Origin: Bacteroidota bacterium | Lineage (GTDB): Bacteria; Bacteroidota; Bacteroidia; NS11-12g; UBA955 | NCBI GenBank assembly: GCA_030682255.1 | Contig: JAUXOK010000023.1 | Span: 148,589 to 212,588 of the forward strand | Length of the DNA stretch: 64,000 bases | Direction: 5' to 3' | Part shown: piece by piece, positions 16,896-26,272 of the stretch | Layout of the letters: each line of letters starts with the position of its first letter | How positions within the stretch are numbered: the stretch's first letter is position 1 | Notes under the pieces: generated by a model | What the model saw: only the letters and a program-made list of their open reading frames with translations | Database searches by the model: none | Told to the model about the DNA's origin: nothing | Translations under genes and position numbers: made by a program

Positions 16896-18179
16896 ATGTA
16901 TAGAAATAGTATTGAAGAATTAGCGATTTGGAAAAATAAAAACAAACGCAAACCATTGATTATTCAAGGGGCACGGCAGGTTGGCAAAACATGGCTAATG
17001 AAAACATTTGGTGCAAACTATTTTGAAAATGTGGTTTATATCAATTTTGAAAGCAATGTACGCTTACAAACTATTTTTTCAAGTGATTTTGACATTCCAA
17101 GGATTATTCAAATTTTTGAAATTGAAACAGGACAAATCATTCATCCTCAAAAAAGTTTAATCATTCTAGACGAGATTCAAGAAGCCGAAAAAGGATTGAC
17201 AGCTTTAAAATATTTTCAAGAAAATGCTCCCGAATATTATGTCATGGCAGCTGGTTCTTTATTGGGTGTTTCGTTACAAAATGACCATTCTTTTCCAGTA
17301 GGTAAAGTGGATTTTTTGAACTTATATCCCCTTAGTTTCGATGAGTTTTTAATCAATTTGAATGAAAAACTTTTGGCAACTGCACTTAAAGAACAAAAAT
17401 GGGAGTTGATAGCACCTTTTCAAGAAAAAATAATTCAGTTTTTAAGATTGTATTATTTTGTTGGAGGAATGCCCGAAGCGGTTAACACTTATATAGAAAC
17501 CAAGAATTTGTCTGAGGTAAGAACTATTCAAAACAATATTTTAACTGGATATGAAAATGATTTTGCTAAATATGCACCTATAGAAATTGTTCCAAAAATA
17601 AGGATGGTTTGGCAATCTATATTAGGACAATTGGCAAAGGAAAACAAGAAGTTTATCTATGGACAACTAAGAAAAGGGGCAAGAGCCAATGAGTTTGAAT
17701 CGGCTATAAACTGGCTTGTTAACGCTGGCTTGTTACTTAAAAGCATGAAAATCAAAAAACCATCTTTACCACTGAAATCTTATGTTGATTTTGATGTTTT
17801 CAAATTGTATTTGTTGGACATTGGATTGCTGAATGCCATGGCTCAACTCGATGAAAAAATTATATTGAATAAAAATCAAATTCTCATTGAATTTAAAGGT
17901 GCCCTCACCGAACAGTTTGTAGCACAAGCGTTGAAATTGAATTTCGATTTGTATTATTGGTCGGCAGAAAATGCCACCGCAGAATTGGATTTTATTATTC
18001 AAAAAAATCAAAACATGATACCCATTGAAGTGAAAGCCGAAGAAAATTTAAAATCCAAAAGCTTAAAACTGTTTGAGGAAAAATATAAAACCCAAAATGC
18101 AACAAGGCTTTCAATGAGTTTTTATAGAAAGGAAGAAACCCTGATTAATTTGCCATTGTATGCCGTATTGAGTTTGTAG
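16896..18179 (+). CDS. AAA ATPase with DUF4143 domain
   Basis: A 427-residue protein of the AAA_14/DUF4143 family. The P-loop IIQGARQVGKTWLM is near residues 22-35 and Walker B LIILDEIQEAEKG near 89-101. The DUF4143 half includes YYFVGGMPEAVNTYI near 190, FIYGQLRKGARANEFESAIN near 255 and a C-terminal nuclease-like segment ATAELDFIIQKNQNMIPIEVKAE. The last has the E/D...D...E.K pattern of PD-(D/E)XK folds, though activity is unproven. These ATPases are common, often horizontally acquired and of unknown function. Its flanks (MITE-like element, tandem operator) fit an accessory, self-regulated gene. Confidence 0.85.
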   Translation: MYRNSIEELAIWKNKNKRKPLIIQGARQVGKTWLMKTFGANYFENVVYINFESNVRLQTIFSSDFDIPRIIQIFEIETGQIIHPQKSLIILDEIQEAEKGLTALKYFQENAPEYYVMAAGSLLGVSLQNDHSFPVGKVDFLNLYPLSFDEFLINLNEKLLATALKEQKWELIAPFQEKIIQFLRLYYFVGGMPEAVNTYIETKNLSEVRTIQNNILTGYENDFAKYAPIEIVPKIRMVWQSILGQLAKENKKFIYGQLRKGARANEFESAINWLVNAGLLLKSMKIKKPSLPLKSYVDFDVFKLYLLDIGLLNAMAQLDEKIILNKNQILIEFKGALTEQFVAQALKLNFDLYYWSAENATAELDFIIQKNQNMIPIEVKAEENLKSKSLKLFEEKYKTQNATRLSMSFYRKEETLINLPLYAVLSL

Positions 18180-18251
18180 GGTTTATATTTTTAATACATT
18201 GCATTTATCTCAAAAAAGCGTCACTTTACTTAATTATTCCTATGTTTTATA

Positions 18252-18259
18252 TATTTTTG
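18252..18259 (+). promoter_or_regulatory. -7 box for the GT-C-like gene
   Basis: TATTTTTG matches TAnnTTTG and predicts initiation near 18266, about 30 bases before the TTG start. Confidence 0.45.
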
Positions 18260-18296
18260 CCCATAACACTTTGCCAATCCAAAACCTTTAGTAGCC

Positions 18297-19763
18297 TTGA
18301 AAACATTTCATCTATTTAAAATTCAGATTCCTTTGTTAATCTTAGGTTTGGTTTATTTCTTGTTGCCCAACCAAAATCCACAAATTGACAGTTGGTATTA
18401 TGCGGCTTGCGTTAAACATCATCATGAATTATTCAACAGTCATCATCTTTTATACAATGTGTGGGGACATTGTTTTTATACCTTTTTAAAATTTGTTTTC
18501 CCTCACATAGAAGCCATCAAAGCTTTGAATTTCATGAATGCCCTGTCGGCTACTGTTTCTTTGTTTGTATTGTTCAGAATTTTAAAAAATATGGGCACCC
18601 AAGCGTTAACTGCTTTGTGGTTAACCTTGTTTTGTGGGGTTAGTTTTGGCTTTTGGCGTTTTGCAAGTGATGCTGAAACCTATAGTCTGCCTTTGATGTT
18701 TGCTCTTCTGGCTACCTTATTTTACAGCGATACAAAAAAATATACTAGCGTTTGGTGTGCTCTGTTTTCGGTCTTGGCAATATTAACCCATCAGTTATAC
18801 ATTTGGTGGGCAGTGGCATTGTTTTTAGGTCATTTACTTTCAAAATCTCAAAAAAACACGTTGGCTTTTTCTATAATTTTATTGTTTGTGCCCCTTGTTT
18901 ATTACGTTTCGTATTTATTGCTTGATTCGGATACCAATGGGTTTATCAATTTTATTTTGGGTGAATATTCAAAAGGAAATGCCGGCATTCATTTATCGGG
19001 TCAAACTTTACTTTTGGGAGGCATTAATTTGATTAGAACTTTTGTTCAAGTGCATGGCAACATGATTTATTTATTCAACGAATTTGGAAGTTTTTATTGG
19101 TTTTTAATCCTACTGATTTTGTATTTTGTGTTTAAGAATTTTAAATTAAAAAACCTTCAATTTGTTGAAGCAAAGCTTAGTAAAAACGCTTTGTTTTTTG
19201 TTGCCTTGATTGGTTTTGTATTGCATTTTTTGTTTGCTTTGGTTTCGGATGGCAATGCTGAATTTATGTCGATGTTGCCTTTTTTGATGGTCATAGGCTT
19301 AGCGGCTATGTTTGAATTTAAGAATGTGCGACTTTTGGCAACTTTTACGGTTCTGCTATTTGTTTGGAACTTAAGTTTTGCCATTTTACCTAATCATTTT
19401 AAAAACATCAGTCAAGTAAATTTACAGGTAAAATACACGATTCAAAACCCCCATGAAATTTTTGTTTGGACAGATAAACCATTGGTAGAAAATCAAGTGG
19501 ATTACGTTTTGGGCTTTACTCATTCCATTCGATACATCAAAAAGGACGAAGTTAACATAGACTCGATGACTCATATATTGAAACAAGGCAAAAAAGTTTA
19601 CACTGATATTGGGCTGCAAACCACACATTGGACAAGGGCTAGCATGATAGAAAAACAAAGTGAAACGGACTTGAATCGATATTTTAAGTTCAATAAAGTG
19701 GACTCTTTTGAGAACCTTTATGGTAAAAATTACATTTATCAATTGTTACTGAACAACGAATGA
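18297..19763 (+). CDS. polytopic membrane protein, GT-C glycosyltransferase-like
   Basis: A 488-residue protein with roughly ten transmembrane helices and a hydrophilic C-terminal domain of about 100 residues. The first long extracytoplasmic loop reads QIDSWYYAACVKHHHELFNS, with the acidic residue followed by H/Y-rich sequence typical of GT-C enzymes that use polyprenyl-phosphate sugars. The substrate is unknown. The start is a TTG (translated Met) because no in-frame ATG precedes the first helix and a -7 box lies suitably upstream. Another multi-helix family remains possible. Confidence 0.6.
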   Translation: MKTFHLFKIQIPLLILGLVYFLLPNQNPQIDSWYYAACVKHHHELFNSHHLLYNVWGHCFYTFLKFVFPHIEAIKALNFMNALSATVSLFVLFRILKNMGTQALTALWLTLFCGVSFGFWRFASDAETYSLPLMFALLATLFYSDTKKYTSVWCALFSVLAILTHQLYIWWAVALFLGHLLSKSQKNTLAFSIILLFVPLVYYVSYLLLDSDTNGFINFILGEYSKGNAGIHLSGQTLLLGGINLIRTFVQVHGNMIYLFNEFGSFYWFLILLILYFVFKNFKLKNLQFVEAKLSKNALFFVALIGFVLHFLFALVSDGNAEFMSMLPFLMVIGLAAMFEFKNVRLLATFTVLLFVWNLSFAILPNHFKNISQVNLQVKYTIQNPHEIFVWTDKPLVENQVDYVLGFTHSIRYIKKDEVNIDSMTHILKQGKKVYTDIGLQTTHWTRASMIEKQSETDLNRYFKFNKVDSFENLYGKNYIYQLLLNNE

Positions 19764-19772
19764 CTATTTTTG
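19744..19772 (+). promoter_or_regulatory. promoter of purK
   Basis: TTG at 19744-19746 and TATTTTTG at 19765-19772 are 18 bases apart, overlapping the end of the upstream gene; the start codon lies 11 bases further. Confidence 0.6.
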
Positions 19773-19783
19773 CACCATAAAAA

Positions 19784-20944
19784 ATGCTTCCTTCAAACAT
19801 AAAAATTGGAATTATTGGTGGTGGTCAGTTAGGTAAAATGCTCATCGAAGCTGGCAAGCCATGGAATATTCATTATAACATTTTAGATGCTGAAAATGCT
19901 CCTGCCAAAGACATTGCCAATCAACACATCATTGGCAGTTTATACGATGCAGAGAAAATAAGAGAATTAGCAAGCATCAGCGATGTTTTAACTTATGAAA
20001 TAGAGCATATCAACATCGATGTTTTATTTGAGTTAGAAAAAGAAGGCAAAAAAATTATTCCTTCACCTTCTATTTTGCATATCATACAAGACAAAGGACT
20101 TCAAAAACAATTTTTCAAGAACAACGATATTCCAAGTGCATCTTTTGAATTGGTAGAAAATACGAGTGAATGGCGAGAAAAAATTAAACATTTAAAAGGC
20201 AATAAAATTGCTGCAAAACTCAGAAAAGGTGGCTATGATGGCAAAGGAGTGGAATTAATCAAAATAGAACAAATTCAAAACCCTGATTACAAGTTTTTGA
20301 TGACAGAACCTTGTGTATTAGAAGAGTTCGTTGAAAATGCCATTGAATTGTCTGTTATTGTATCGAGAGACGCAAAAGGCAATATTAAGAGTTTTCCTTT
20401 GGTTGAAATGGAGTTTAATCCAATTTCAAATTTGGTTGAGTATCTTTTTTCTCCAGCAGAAGTGAGTAAAGACGTTGAAATAAAATGTGAAAACATAGCC
20501 AAAGATTGTATTGAAAAATTGAATGGTGTTGGCATATTTGCTGTCGAAATGTTTTTAAATACTCAAGGCGAAGTGTTTGTCAATGAAATAGCACCACGTC
20601 CACACAACAGTGGACATCATACGATAGAAGCCTGCTACACCAGTCAATACGAACAATTGAATCGCATCTTGTTGGGCATGCCATTGGGTAGCACAGAATT
20701 AATTCAACCTGCTGCTATGATTAATATTTTAGGCGCTGAAAATGTTGATGGTTATTACGAACTTACAGGATTGAATGAGATTTTAAATATTGCAGGTGTC
20801 TATGTTCATTTATACAATAAAAACACAAGCAAACCCATGCGCAAAATGGGACATATTACTATCTTGGCAAAAACAGCTATAGCGCTTAAAGAAAAAGCCA
20901 AATTGGTTAAAAATGCTTTAGGTATGAAATTAATTAATAAATGA
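19784..20944 (+). CDS. purK: 5-(carboxyamino)imidazole ribonucleotide synthase
   Basis: A 386-residue ATP-grasp enzyme. The N-terminal GIIGGGQLGKML (residues 8-19), the ATP-binding AKLRKGGYDGKGVELI near 145 and the catalytic EMFLNTQGEVFVNEIAPRPH with NSGHHTIEAC near 250-280 identify PurK. It carboxylates aminoimidazole ribonucleotide using ATP and bicarbonate in purine synthesis. The product is the substrate of PurE, encoded next, and the two genes probably share a transcript. Confidence 0.95.
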   Translation: MLPSNIKIGIIGGGQLGKMLIEAGKPWNIHYNILDAENAPAKDIANQHIIGSLYDAEKIRELASISDVLTYEIEHINIDVLFELEKEGKKIIPSPSILHIIQDKGLQKQFFKNNDIPSASFELVENTSEWREKIKHLKGNKIAAKLRKGGYDGKGVELIKIEQIQNPDYKFLMTEPCVLEEFVENAIELSVIVSRDAKGNIKSFPLVEMEFNPISNLVEYLFSPAEVSKDVEIKCENIAKDCIEKLNGVGIFAVEMFLNTQGEVFVNEIAPRPHNSGHHTIEACYTSQYEQLNRILLGMPLGSTELIQPAAMINILGAENVDGYYELTGLNEILNIAGVYVHLYNKNTSKPMRKMGHITILAKTAIALKEKAKLVKNALGMKLINK

Positions 20945-21001
20945 CTTGTTTAATAAGAAAAAATAATCTTGATTTGAACTTGATATTTTAAAAATAAATT
21001 T

Positions 21002-21514
21002 ATGTCAGATGTATTAATAATAATGGGCTCAGATAGTGATTTACCTGTAATGAAAGAAGCGGCAATCGTTTTGGAAGAACTCAATATCAATTACATTGTT
21101 ACCATAGTAAGCGCCCATCGTACACCAAAACGAATGTTTGAAGAGGCTCAAAATGCCAAATCAAAAGGATTTAAATGTATCATTGCTGGAGCTGGAGGAG
21201 CTGCACATTTGCCCGGTATGACAGCAAGTTTAACCGAATTGCCTGTTATTGGTGTGCCAATCAAAACTTCAACATTGTCTGGCATAGATTCTTTGTATAG
21301 TATTGTTCAAATGCCTCCGGGTATTCCTGTAGCTACTATGGCGATTGATGGGGCAAGAAATGCAGGTTTATTTGCAGCTAAAATCATTGCTTTGTCTGAT
21401 GAAAATGTTGCTAAAAGGCTTACAAGACTTCTGAAAAAATTAGAAGAAACTATTTTGGATAAAGCTTCAAAATTAGAAGATTTAGGTTACGAAAAATATC
21501 TTCTCAGAAAATGA
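21002..21514 (+). CDS. purE: N5-carboxyaminoimidazole ribonucleotide mutase
   Basis: A 170-residue class I PurE. IMGSDSDLPVMKEA (residues 7-20), VSAHRTPKRM (35-44) with the catalytic histidine, and GAGGAAHLPGMTAS (62-75) are diagnostic. It converts N5-CAIR to CAIR in de novo purine synthesis and follows purK by 57 bases. Its stop overlaps the start of the DUF3109 gene by four bases. Confidence 0.95.
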   Translation: MSDVLIIMGSDSDLPVMKEAAIVLEELNINYIVTIVSAHRTPKRMFEEAQNAKSKGFKCIIAGAGGAAHLPGMTASLTELPVIGVPIKTSTLSGIDSLYSIVQMPPGIPVATMAIDGARNAGLFAAKIIALSDENVAKRLTRLLKKLEETILDKASKLEDLGYEKYLLRK

Positions 21515-22086
21515 TCATTGAACATGGCAACACATTAATTTCAAGTGAAATTTTCGAGAATGAATTTGTTTGTAATTTAGATAAATGTAAAGGTGCATGT
21601 TGCATCGAAGGCAACAGAGGTGCTCCAATCGAAAGACACGAAATTGAAAAAATTAATGCTGACTTAGATGCTATATCGCCATTTATGGAAGCCAGACAAA
21701 AGGCGTTGCTAGATACAGAAGGTTTTTATGAAGGAGAGGATGAAGACGATTTAGCAACCACTTGTTTGCCCACAGGTGAATGTGTATTTGTATACAAGGA
21801 AAATGGCATTTTAGGTTGTGCCATAGAGAAAGCCTACAATGCTGGTAAAACATCTTTTAAAAAACCCATCAGTTGTCATTTATATCCCATTCGTTTAGGG
21901 AAAATTGGCGATATGGAATCTATCAATTATCACCGTTGGAGTATTTGTAAGGATGCCTGTACATTAGGCAAAAAACTCAATGTACCTGTCTATCAATTTT
22001 TAGAAGCCCCATTGATTAGAAAATATGGCAAAGATTGGTTTCAAGAGTTGAATCAAATTTATTTGGCTTGGAAACAAGAAAAATAA
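21511..22086 (+). CDS. DUF3109 family Cys-rich protein
   Basis: A 191-residue cytoplasmic protein of the DUF3109 family, conserved in Bacteroidota. Cysteines occur at CNLDKCKGACC near residues 20-30, in TCLPTGECVF, GCAIEKA, SCHLYPIR and ICKDAC; this set resembles the metal-binding cysteines of YkgJ-type proteins. A zinc or iron-sulfur site is likely but not shown. The ATGA overlap with purE indicates translational coupling, yet no purine role is known. Confidence 0.85.
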   Translation: MIIEHGNTLISSEIFENEFVCNLDKCKGACCIEGNRGAPIERHEIEKINADLDAISPFMEARQKALLDTEGFYEGEDEDDLATTCLPTGECVFVYKENGILGCAIEKAYNAGKTSFKKPISCHLYPIRLGKIGDMESINYHRWSICKDACTLGKKLNVPVYQFLEAPLIRKYGKDWFQELNQIYLAWKQEK

Positions 22087-22108
22087 GATTAATAATTGTT
22101 GTATCGTT

Positions 22109-22729
22109 TTGACTAGAGCTGAATTAACTGATAAAATACGGAAATTTATACCAGTGGGTACTGAGGATTATGTGGTTCATTTATTGATTCAATACAAAGT
22201 TCAATTGAGGTTAAGCAAACCTCGCAGAAGTAAATATGGGGATTATAGGTCGCCTCACTCTAAAGACAATTTTCATAGAATCAGTGTCAATAAAGATTTG
22301 AATCCGTATGCTTTTATCACGACTTTTTTGCATGAGATTGCCCACTTAATTGCCTTTGAAAAATTCAGAAATAAGATTGACCCACATGGCAAGGAATGGA
22401 AACATGAATTCAAATTATTGCTAGAACCACTCATTTTGCACCATCAATTACCCGATGATATTCGCACAGCTATACAACTGTATATGTCTGATCCCAAAGC
22501 TAGTAGTTGCAGCGATAAAAATTTATCCAAAGTGATGAGTAGATATGATATTGACGACAAACTGCTGCTCGAAGACATACCCGAAGGCAGTGTTTTTCAA
22601 ATCGATAGCGGAAAAGTGTTTAAAAAAGGTAAACGACTAAGAACTTGGATTCAATGCTTTTTAATACCGAATGGTAAGGAATATAAAATTAGCGGTATCT
22701 GTAAGGTGACAATTGTTGAGAATTTATAA
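22109..22729 (+). CDS. SprT-like zinc metallopeptidase-fold protein
   Basis: A 206-residue SprT-family protein. The zinc motif HEIAHLIAF near residues 76-84 (HExxH) and the downstream DPHGKEWKHEF (third ligand near H96) fit the family; related eukaryotic SPRTN cleaves DNA-protein crosslinks. The role in bacteria is uncertain. A TTG start gives MTRAELTDKIRKF; no ATG gives a similar N-terminus. The gene ends 6 bases inside the convergent PspC gene. Confidence 0.8.
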   Translation: MTRAELTDKIRKFIPVGTEDYVVHLLIQYKVQLRLSKPRRSKYGDYRSPHSKDNFHRISVNKDLNPYAFITTFLHEIAHLIAFEKFRNKIDPHGKEWKHEFKLLLEPLILHHQLPDDIRTAIQLYMSDPKASSCSDKNLSKVMSRYDIDDKLLLEDIPEGSVFQIDSGKVFKKGKRLRTWIQCFLIPNGKEYKISGICKVTIVENL

Positions 22730-22942
22730 ATCCCAAACAGCTGTTCGTTTTTCGTGATAATAGTTTTTGATATTCATCCAGAAAGCTAAAATCATGTAAA
22801 TAATCAACGGGGAGCCTAAAGTTAAAAAGCTAGCATAGATAAAAAACAAGCGTATTCTTTTGGTGCATAAGCCCATTTTTTCGCCAATTTTGGAGCAAAC
22901 ACCAAATGCTTTTTGTTCGATTAAACTTTTAAATATTTGCAT
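22724..22942 (-). CDS. small PspC domain protein
   Basis: A 72-residue protein: a short N-terminal region with FGVCSKIGEKMGLCTKRIRL, matching the start of PspC domains, then one hydrophobic helix (FFIYASFLTLGSPLIIYMIL) and a charged tail. It is the minimal form of the PspC proteins that act in envelope stress; the other PspC gene in the window is at 7456. Its 3' end overlaps the SprT gene by 6 bases tail to tail. Confidence 0.75.
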   Translation of the reverse strand: MQIFKSLIEQKAFGVCSKIGEKMGLCTKRIRLFFIYASFLTLGSPLIIYMILAFWMNIKNYYHEKRTAVWDL

Positions 22943-23111
22943 ACAACAAAATTAAACAAAATTGTATGAATAAAGTTTAAATTTATTTTTTTAAATTTAT
23001 TTCTCAATTCTTGGTTGAGTTAATTATTTATAGAAATAGCCATTTCGGAAATACAAATATTTAAAAGCAAAAAATATTAGTAGAGAAAAAAGATTTTTAA
23101 CTGTCAATCAA

Positions 23112-24368
23112 CTAAGTTTTCAATTTTTTCTTTTTAGCACTAGGAAATAAAATATTGTTTAATATCAAACGATATCCGGGGCTGTTTGGAAACAATGCTA
23201 AGTTTGTGGGTGGCTCTCCAACCATGTGTTGATAATCCTCAGGGTCGTGACCGCTATAAAATGTCCAAGTACCTTTTCCTATAGTACCATGTATGTATCT
23301 TGCCTCATTGGCTGGTTTGTAGTCGCCCATAATTAACACCTCACTTTTAATGTGCTCCTTTTTAAAAGCCGTGGTTTGTCCCATAAAACCTTTGATGGTT
23401 TGGGTGTGATTTTGACACAACATCGAAGGTACTACATCCCATTTGGCGCTGAAATCAAATAAGGTGAAATAATCATTATTTTCTTGAACATAACGGAAGT
23501 GTGTGTTATCAATACTAGCATGTTCGTATGTCATTGGTCCTCTTTCTAGAATAAAATCTTTGAAGGCAAAAGTATTGTCAAAATTCAATTTGCTCTGTGC
23601 ATTGGGGTCTGCCGGGTCACCATCAAACATACTCTCGCAAATGTCTACACCATCGGCAGCTAAAGCAATGTCATAAGTATCTGTGGCACTACACATGGCG
23701 AATAAAAAGCCTCCTCCTAAACAAAAGTCTCTGATTTTTTTAGCAACAGCTAACTTTAACTGTGACACTTTAGAAAAACCATTTCTGGCAGCACAAGCTT
23801 CATTTTCTCTTACATCTTCTTGATACCAAGCTGCATTTCTATAATTGTACCAAAATTTACCATACTGACCTGTAAAATCTTCGTGATGCAAATGCAACCA
23901 ATCGTATAACAACAATTTATCTTGCAAAACATCGTCATCAAAAACTTTGTCGTAAGGAATTTCAGCATATTCTAAAACCATGGTTACAGCATCGTCCCAA
24001 GGTTGTTTGTTTTTTGGAGTATAAACAGCAATTTTTGGTGCTTTTAATAATTTTACCGTTTCCATATTCACCTCTGGATTAGAAATTTCTGCATAAATGG
24101 CGTTGGCTTTGGCTTCTGTTAAAATGGAGTAAGAAACACCTCTAATTTTACATTCATTTTCATAAGTAGTATTGTACGAAATCATAAAGCTACCGCCTTC
24201 ATAATTCAACAACCAATCCACTTCGCCATTGTTTTTTAAAACATAATAGGCAATGCCATAAGCTTTTAGATGGTCTTTTTGAGTTTCGTCCATATTGATG
24301 AGCAATTGCAAAGCTTTGGCTTCGCTAAAACCAACGAGAATAAGGAGAATAAGAATCAATTTTTTCAT
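23112..24368 (-). CDS. conserved secreted protein, commonly named asparagine synthetase B
   Basis: A 418-residue protein with a clean signal peptide (MKKLILILLILVGFSEAKA). Homologues in Bacteroidota are often labelled asparagine synthetase B, but I see neither a synthetase ATP-binding motif nor an N-terminal nucleophile Cys, and the protein is exported. Notable segments are YDWLHLHHEDFTGQYGKFWY near 160 and GKGTWTFYSGHDPEDYQH near 375; His- and Asp-rich loops could bind metal. It ends a minus-strand run with DUF1573, SDR and crcB. True function unknown. Confidence 0.7.
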   Translation of the reverse strand: MKKLILILLILVGFSEAKALQLLINMDETQKDHLKAYGIAYYVLKNNGEVDWLLNYEGGSFMISYNTTYENECKIRGVSYSILTEAKANAIYAEISNPEVNMETVKLLKAPKIAVYTPKNKQPWDDAVTMVLEYAEIPYDKVFDDDVLQDKLLLYDWLHLHHEDFTGQYGKFWYNYRNAAWYQEDVRENEACAARNGFSKVSQLKLAVAKKIRDFCLGGGFLFAMCSATDTYDIALAADGVDICESMFDGDPADPNAQSKLNFDNTFAFKDFILERGPMTYEHASIDNTHFRYVQENNDYFTLFDFSAKWDVVPSMLCQNHTQTIKGFMGQTTAFKKEHIKSEVLIMGDYKPANEARYIHGTIGKGTWTFYSGHDPEDYQHMVGEPPTNLALFPNSPGYRLILNNILFPSAKKKKLKT

Positions 24369-24399
24369 TCGTTTAAATGCTGTTATAATTTAATTATGT

Positions 24400-24762
24400 T
24401 TATTTTACAAGTTGATAAGCTGCAAACACCAAACCGATGCCAATTAAATTGCTGAGTAAAGCATAGGTAAGCGCTAAACTTATATGACCATTTTTGAATA
24501 ATTGCACAAATTCTAAGCCAAAGGATGAAAAGGTTGTAAATCCACCCAAAACGCCAACCACCACAAATAGATAACTGGTTTCAGGTATTTTAAATTTAAG
24601 ATGATAACTTAATAATAAACCAATAGCAAAGCAACCCATGATATTAACTAAAAAAGTATTGAAAGGAAAAGTATGTCCGTCTGTTTTTCCGACTATAAAT
24701 GTGATTAAATAACGTAAAACAGCACCCAATCCCCCTCCAATAAATATCAATAGCCAATTCAT
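24400..24762 (-). CDS. crcB: fluoride exporter CrcB/Fluc
   Basis: A 120-residue four-helix membrane protein with GGGLGAVLRYLI (residues 9-20), PFNTFLVNIMGCFAIG (residues 33-48) and GGFTTFSSFGLE (residues 74-85), the TFSS motif lining the fluoride pore. Fluc works as an antiparallel dimer that lets toxic fluoride leave the cell. It overlaps the upstream SDR gene by 4 bases. I found no fluoride riboswitch sequence at the operon start. Confidence 0.93.
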   Translation of the reverse strand: MNWLLIFIGGGLGAVLRYLITFIVGKTDGHTFPFNTFLVNIMGCFAIGLLLSYHLKFKIPETSYLFVVVGVLGGFTTFSSFGLEFVQLFKNGHISLALTYALLSNLIGIGLVFAAYQLVK

Positions 24763-25664
24763 TTTTGTTCCAATTGTCGTTTTACCAATGCCAGTCCATC
24801 TTCAAAAGAATGCGGTTCATAACCCAACTCTTTTTGAGCTTTTTCTATGATAAAACCTGTTATAGGGGGGCGTTTTGCAGCTTGATTCAGTGTGTCCGAA
24901 GCGATGGTATTGATAATTGATTTGTCGTATCCCCAAAATTCCGCAACTCGCTCTACCAATTGATTGATGCCCATAAAATCTTTACCCGAAATATTATAAA
25001 TGCCTTTTGCATTTTGGTCTTCGGCTAAAAAACAACCCAAAGCCAAATCTTCGGCTAGGGTAGGAGTTCTAAATTGGTCATTTACCACTTTGATTGGGGT
25101 TTGTTTTTCTAAAGCACCTTTTGCCCAAAGTACAATATTACTTCTGCTCATATCCGAAACAACACCATAAACCAATACCGTTCTGAGTATGGCATAATGT
25201 TGCGAATGTTTCAAAACGATTTGTTCGCCCTTTAATTTTGACCATCCATAATAACTCAATGGATTGGGCGTTGCTTCTTCTGTTAATGGACCATGACTGC
25301 CATCAAAAATAAAATCTGTAGAAATATGAATCAAATGTGCACCAATGGCATTGCATGCATCAACCATGTATTGAACTGCATCAACATTCAAAGAATCACA
25401 GCCTTCTTTATCCGTTTCGCAAGCATCAACATTGGTCATGGCAGCGGTATGAATAACGCAATCAGGTCGCACTTCGCTCAAAACCTGTTTCACTTGATTT
25501 TCATCAGAAATATCTAAATCATAATAAAAGAGTTTTTCTTTTTGAGGGTGCCTACATAAGCCTTTAGCAGTAGCAATGAGTTGTTTATTGGCTTTTGTTA
25601 AATATAAATCGATCAGTTTTTGACCTAATAAACCATTGGAACCTGTAATGAGAACTTTTTTCAT
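24759..25664 (-). CDS. dTDP-4-dehydrorhamnose reductase-like SDR protein
   Basis: A 301-residue extended SDR of the RmlD/RfbD type. The NAD(P)-binding loop is TGSNGLLGQKL (residues 7-17), DVDACE lies near 84, and the catalytic set includes STDFIFDGSHG and YYGWSKLKGEQ (YxxxK). RmlD reduces dTDP-4-dehydro-L-rhamnose to dTDP-rhamnose, but no other rhamnose genes are present, so another sugar nucleotide or quinone substrate is possible. A longer frame reaches 25736, but the start at 25664 gives the canonical MKKVLITGSNG and fits 4 bases after the DUF1573 stop. Confidence 0.75.
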   Translation of the reverse strand: MKKVLITGSNGLLGQKLIDLYLTKANKQLIATAKGLCRHPQKEKLFYYDLDISDENQVKQVLSEVRPDCVIHTAAMTNVDACETDKEGCDSLNVDAVQYMVDACNAIGAHLIHISTDFIFDGSHGPLTEEATPNPLSYYGWSKLKGEQIVLKHSQHYAILRTVLVYGVVSDMSRSNIVLWAKGALEKQTPIKVVNDQFRTPTLAEDLALGCFLAEDQNAKGIYNISGKDFMGINQLVERVAEFWGYDKSIINTIASDTLNQAAKRPPITGFIIEKAQKELGYEPHSFEDGLALVKRQLEQK

Positions 25665-25668
25665 GTAT

Positions 25669-26160
25669 TTAAAATTCAGGGGTATGGAATGGTTTAAATT
25701 TTTTAGATTTAGATTTCTTTTTTTTCTTAGATTCATCAGGCTTAGTTTGTTCTTTATGCTTGATGATGTCTTGTTCCAAGGCTTTATCTACCACTTTGGC
25801 TTTGAAATTGGCATATCGCTCCGCACCATTATTAATCACAATAATTTGTTTACTCAAGTTGTTTCCTGCAAAACCAGCACTTCTGAATTCCACTTTGATA
25901 ACACCTCTTTCGCCCGGTTTGATAGCTCCTTCGGTGAATACAGGTGTGGTGCATCCACATGCAGGCCAAGCTTGTTTAATGATTAAATCTTCGTTGCCTA
26001 TGTTAGTAAACCAAAATTCATAATGAACCGTGTCGCCATCGTATACCTTGCCAAAATCAGCCGTGTCAACATCAAATTTTAAATTGGCTTGAGCGTAAGT
26101 ATTTAAACTAAAAAACAACACAATTGATAAACTAAAAGTATATAGTTTTATTTTTTTCAT
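25669..26160 (-). CDS. DUF1573 domain exported protein
   Basis: About 163 residues: signal peptide (MKKIKLYTFSLSIVLFFSL, ending TYAQA), then a DUF1573 Ig-like domain with the typical DFGKVYDGDTVHYEFWFTN, the CGCT motif (WPACGCTTPVF) and GERGVIKVEF. The last 40 residues are highly lysine-rich (KKKKKSKSKKFK). DUF1573 proteins are periplasmic or surface beta-sandwich proteins of unknown function. The start at 26160 is chosen over 26205 for the signal peptide. First gene of the DUF1573-SDR-crcB run. Confidence 0.8.
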   Translation of the reverse strand: MKKIKLYTFSLSIVLFFSLNTYAQANLKFDVDTADFGKVYDGDTVHYEFWFTNIGNEDLIIKQAWPACGCTTPVFTEGAIKPGERGVIKVEFRSAGFAGNNLSKQIIVINNGAERYANFKAKVVDKALEQDIIKHKEQTKPDESKKKKKSKSKKFKPFHTPEF

Positions 26161-26181
26161 GTTTAAACTACGAAAATAAGT

Positions 26182-26211
26182 TTTTTTCCTTAAAATTGCT
26201 AACATGAAAAG
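26182..26211 (+). repeat. copy of the M13-peptidase leader and first codons
   Basis: These 30 bases are identical to 27552-27581, which span the leader and ATGAAAAG start of the M13 peptidase gene. Here they precede the VWA lipoprotein gene, whose own signal peptide starts about 60 bases later. Confidence 0.85.
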
Positions 26212-26272
26212 TCTCTTGAAAAAAAGTGATATTTTTTCATTTACCTTTTCTCAAAATTTAGCATTAAGATCT

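Noticed and set aside
23112..24368. Function as asparagine synthetase B
   Set aside because: A signal peptide and the lack of the N-terminal Cys and of an ATP-pyrophosphatase motif contradict the common database name.
26161..26272. Fluoride riboswitch for the crcB operon
   Set aside because: The region before the DUF1573 gene, the first gene of the run, lacks the conserved fluoride-aptamer core; none was seen near crcB itself either.
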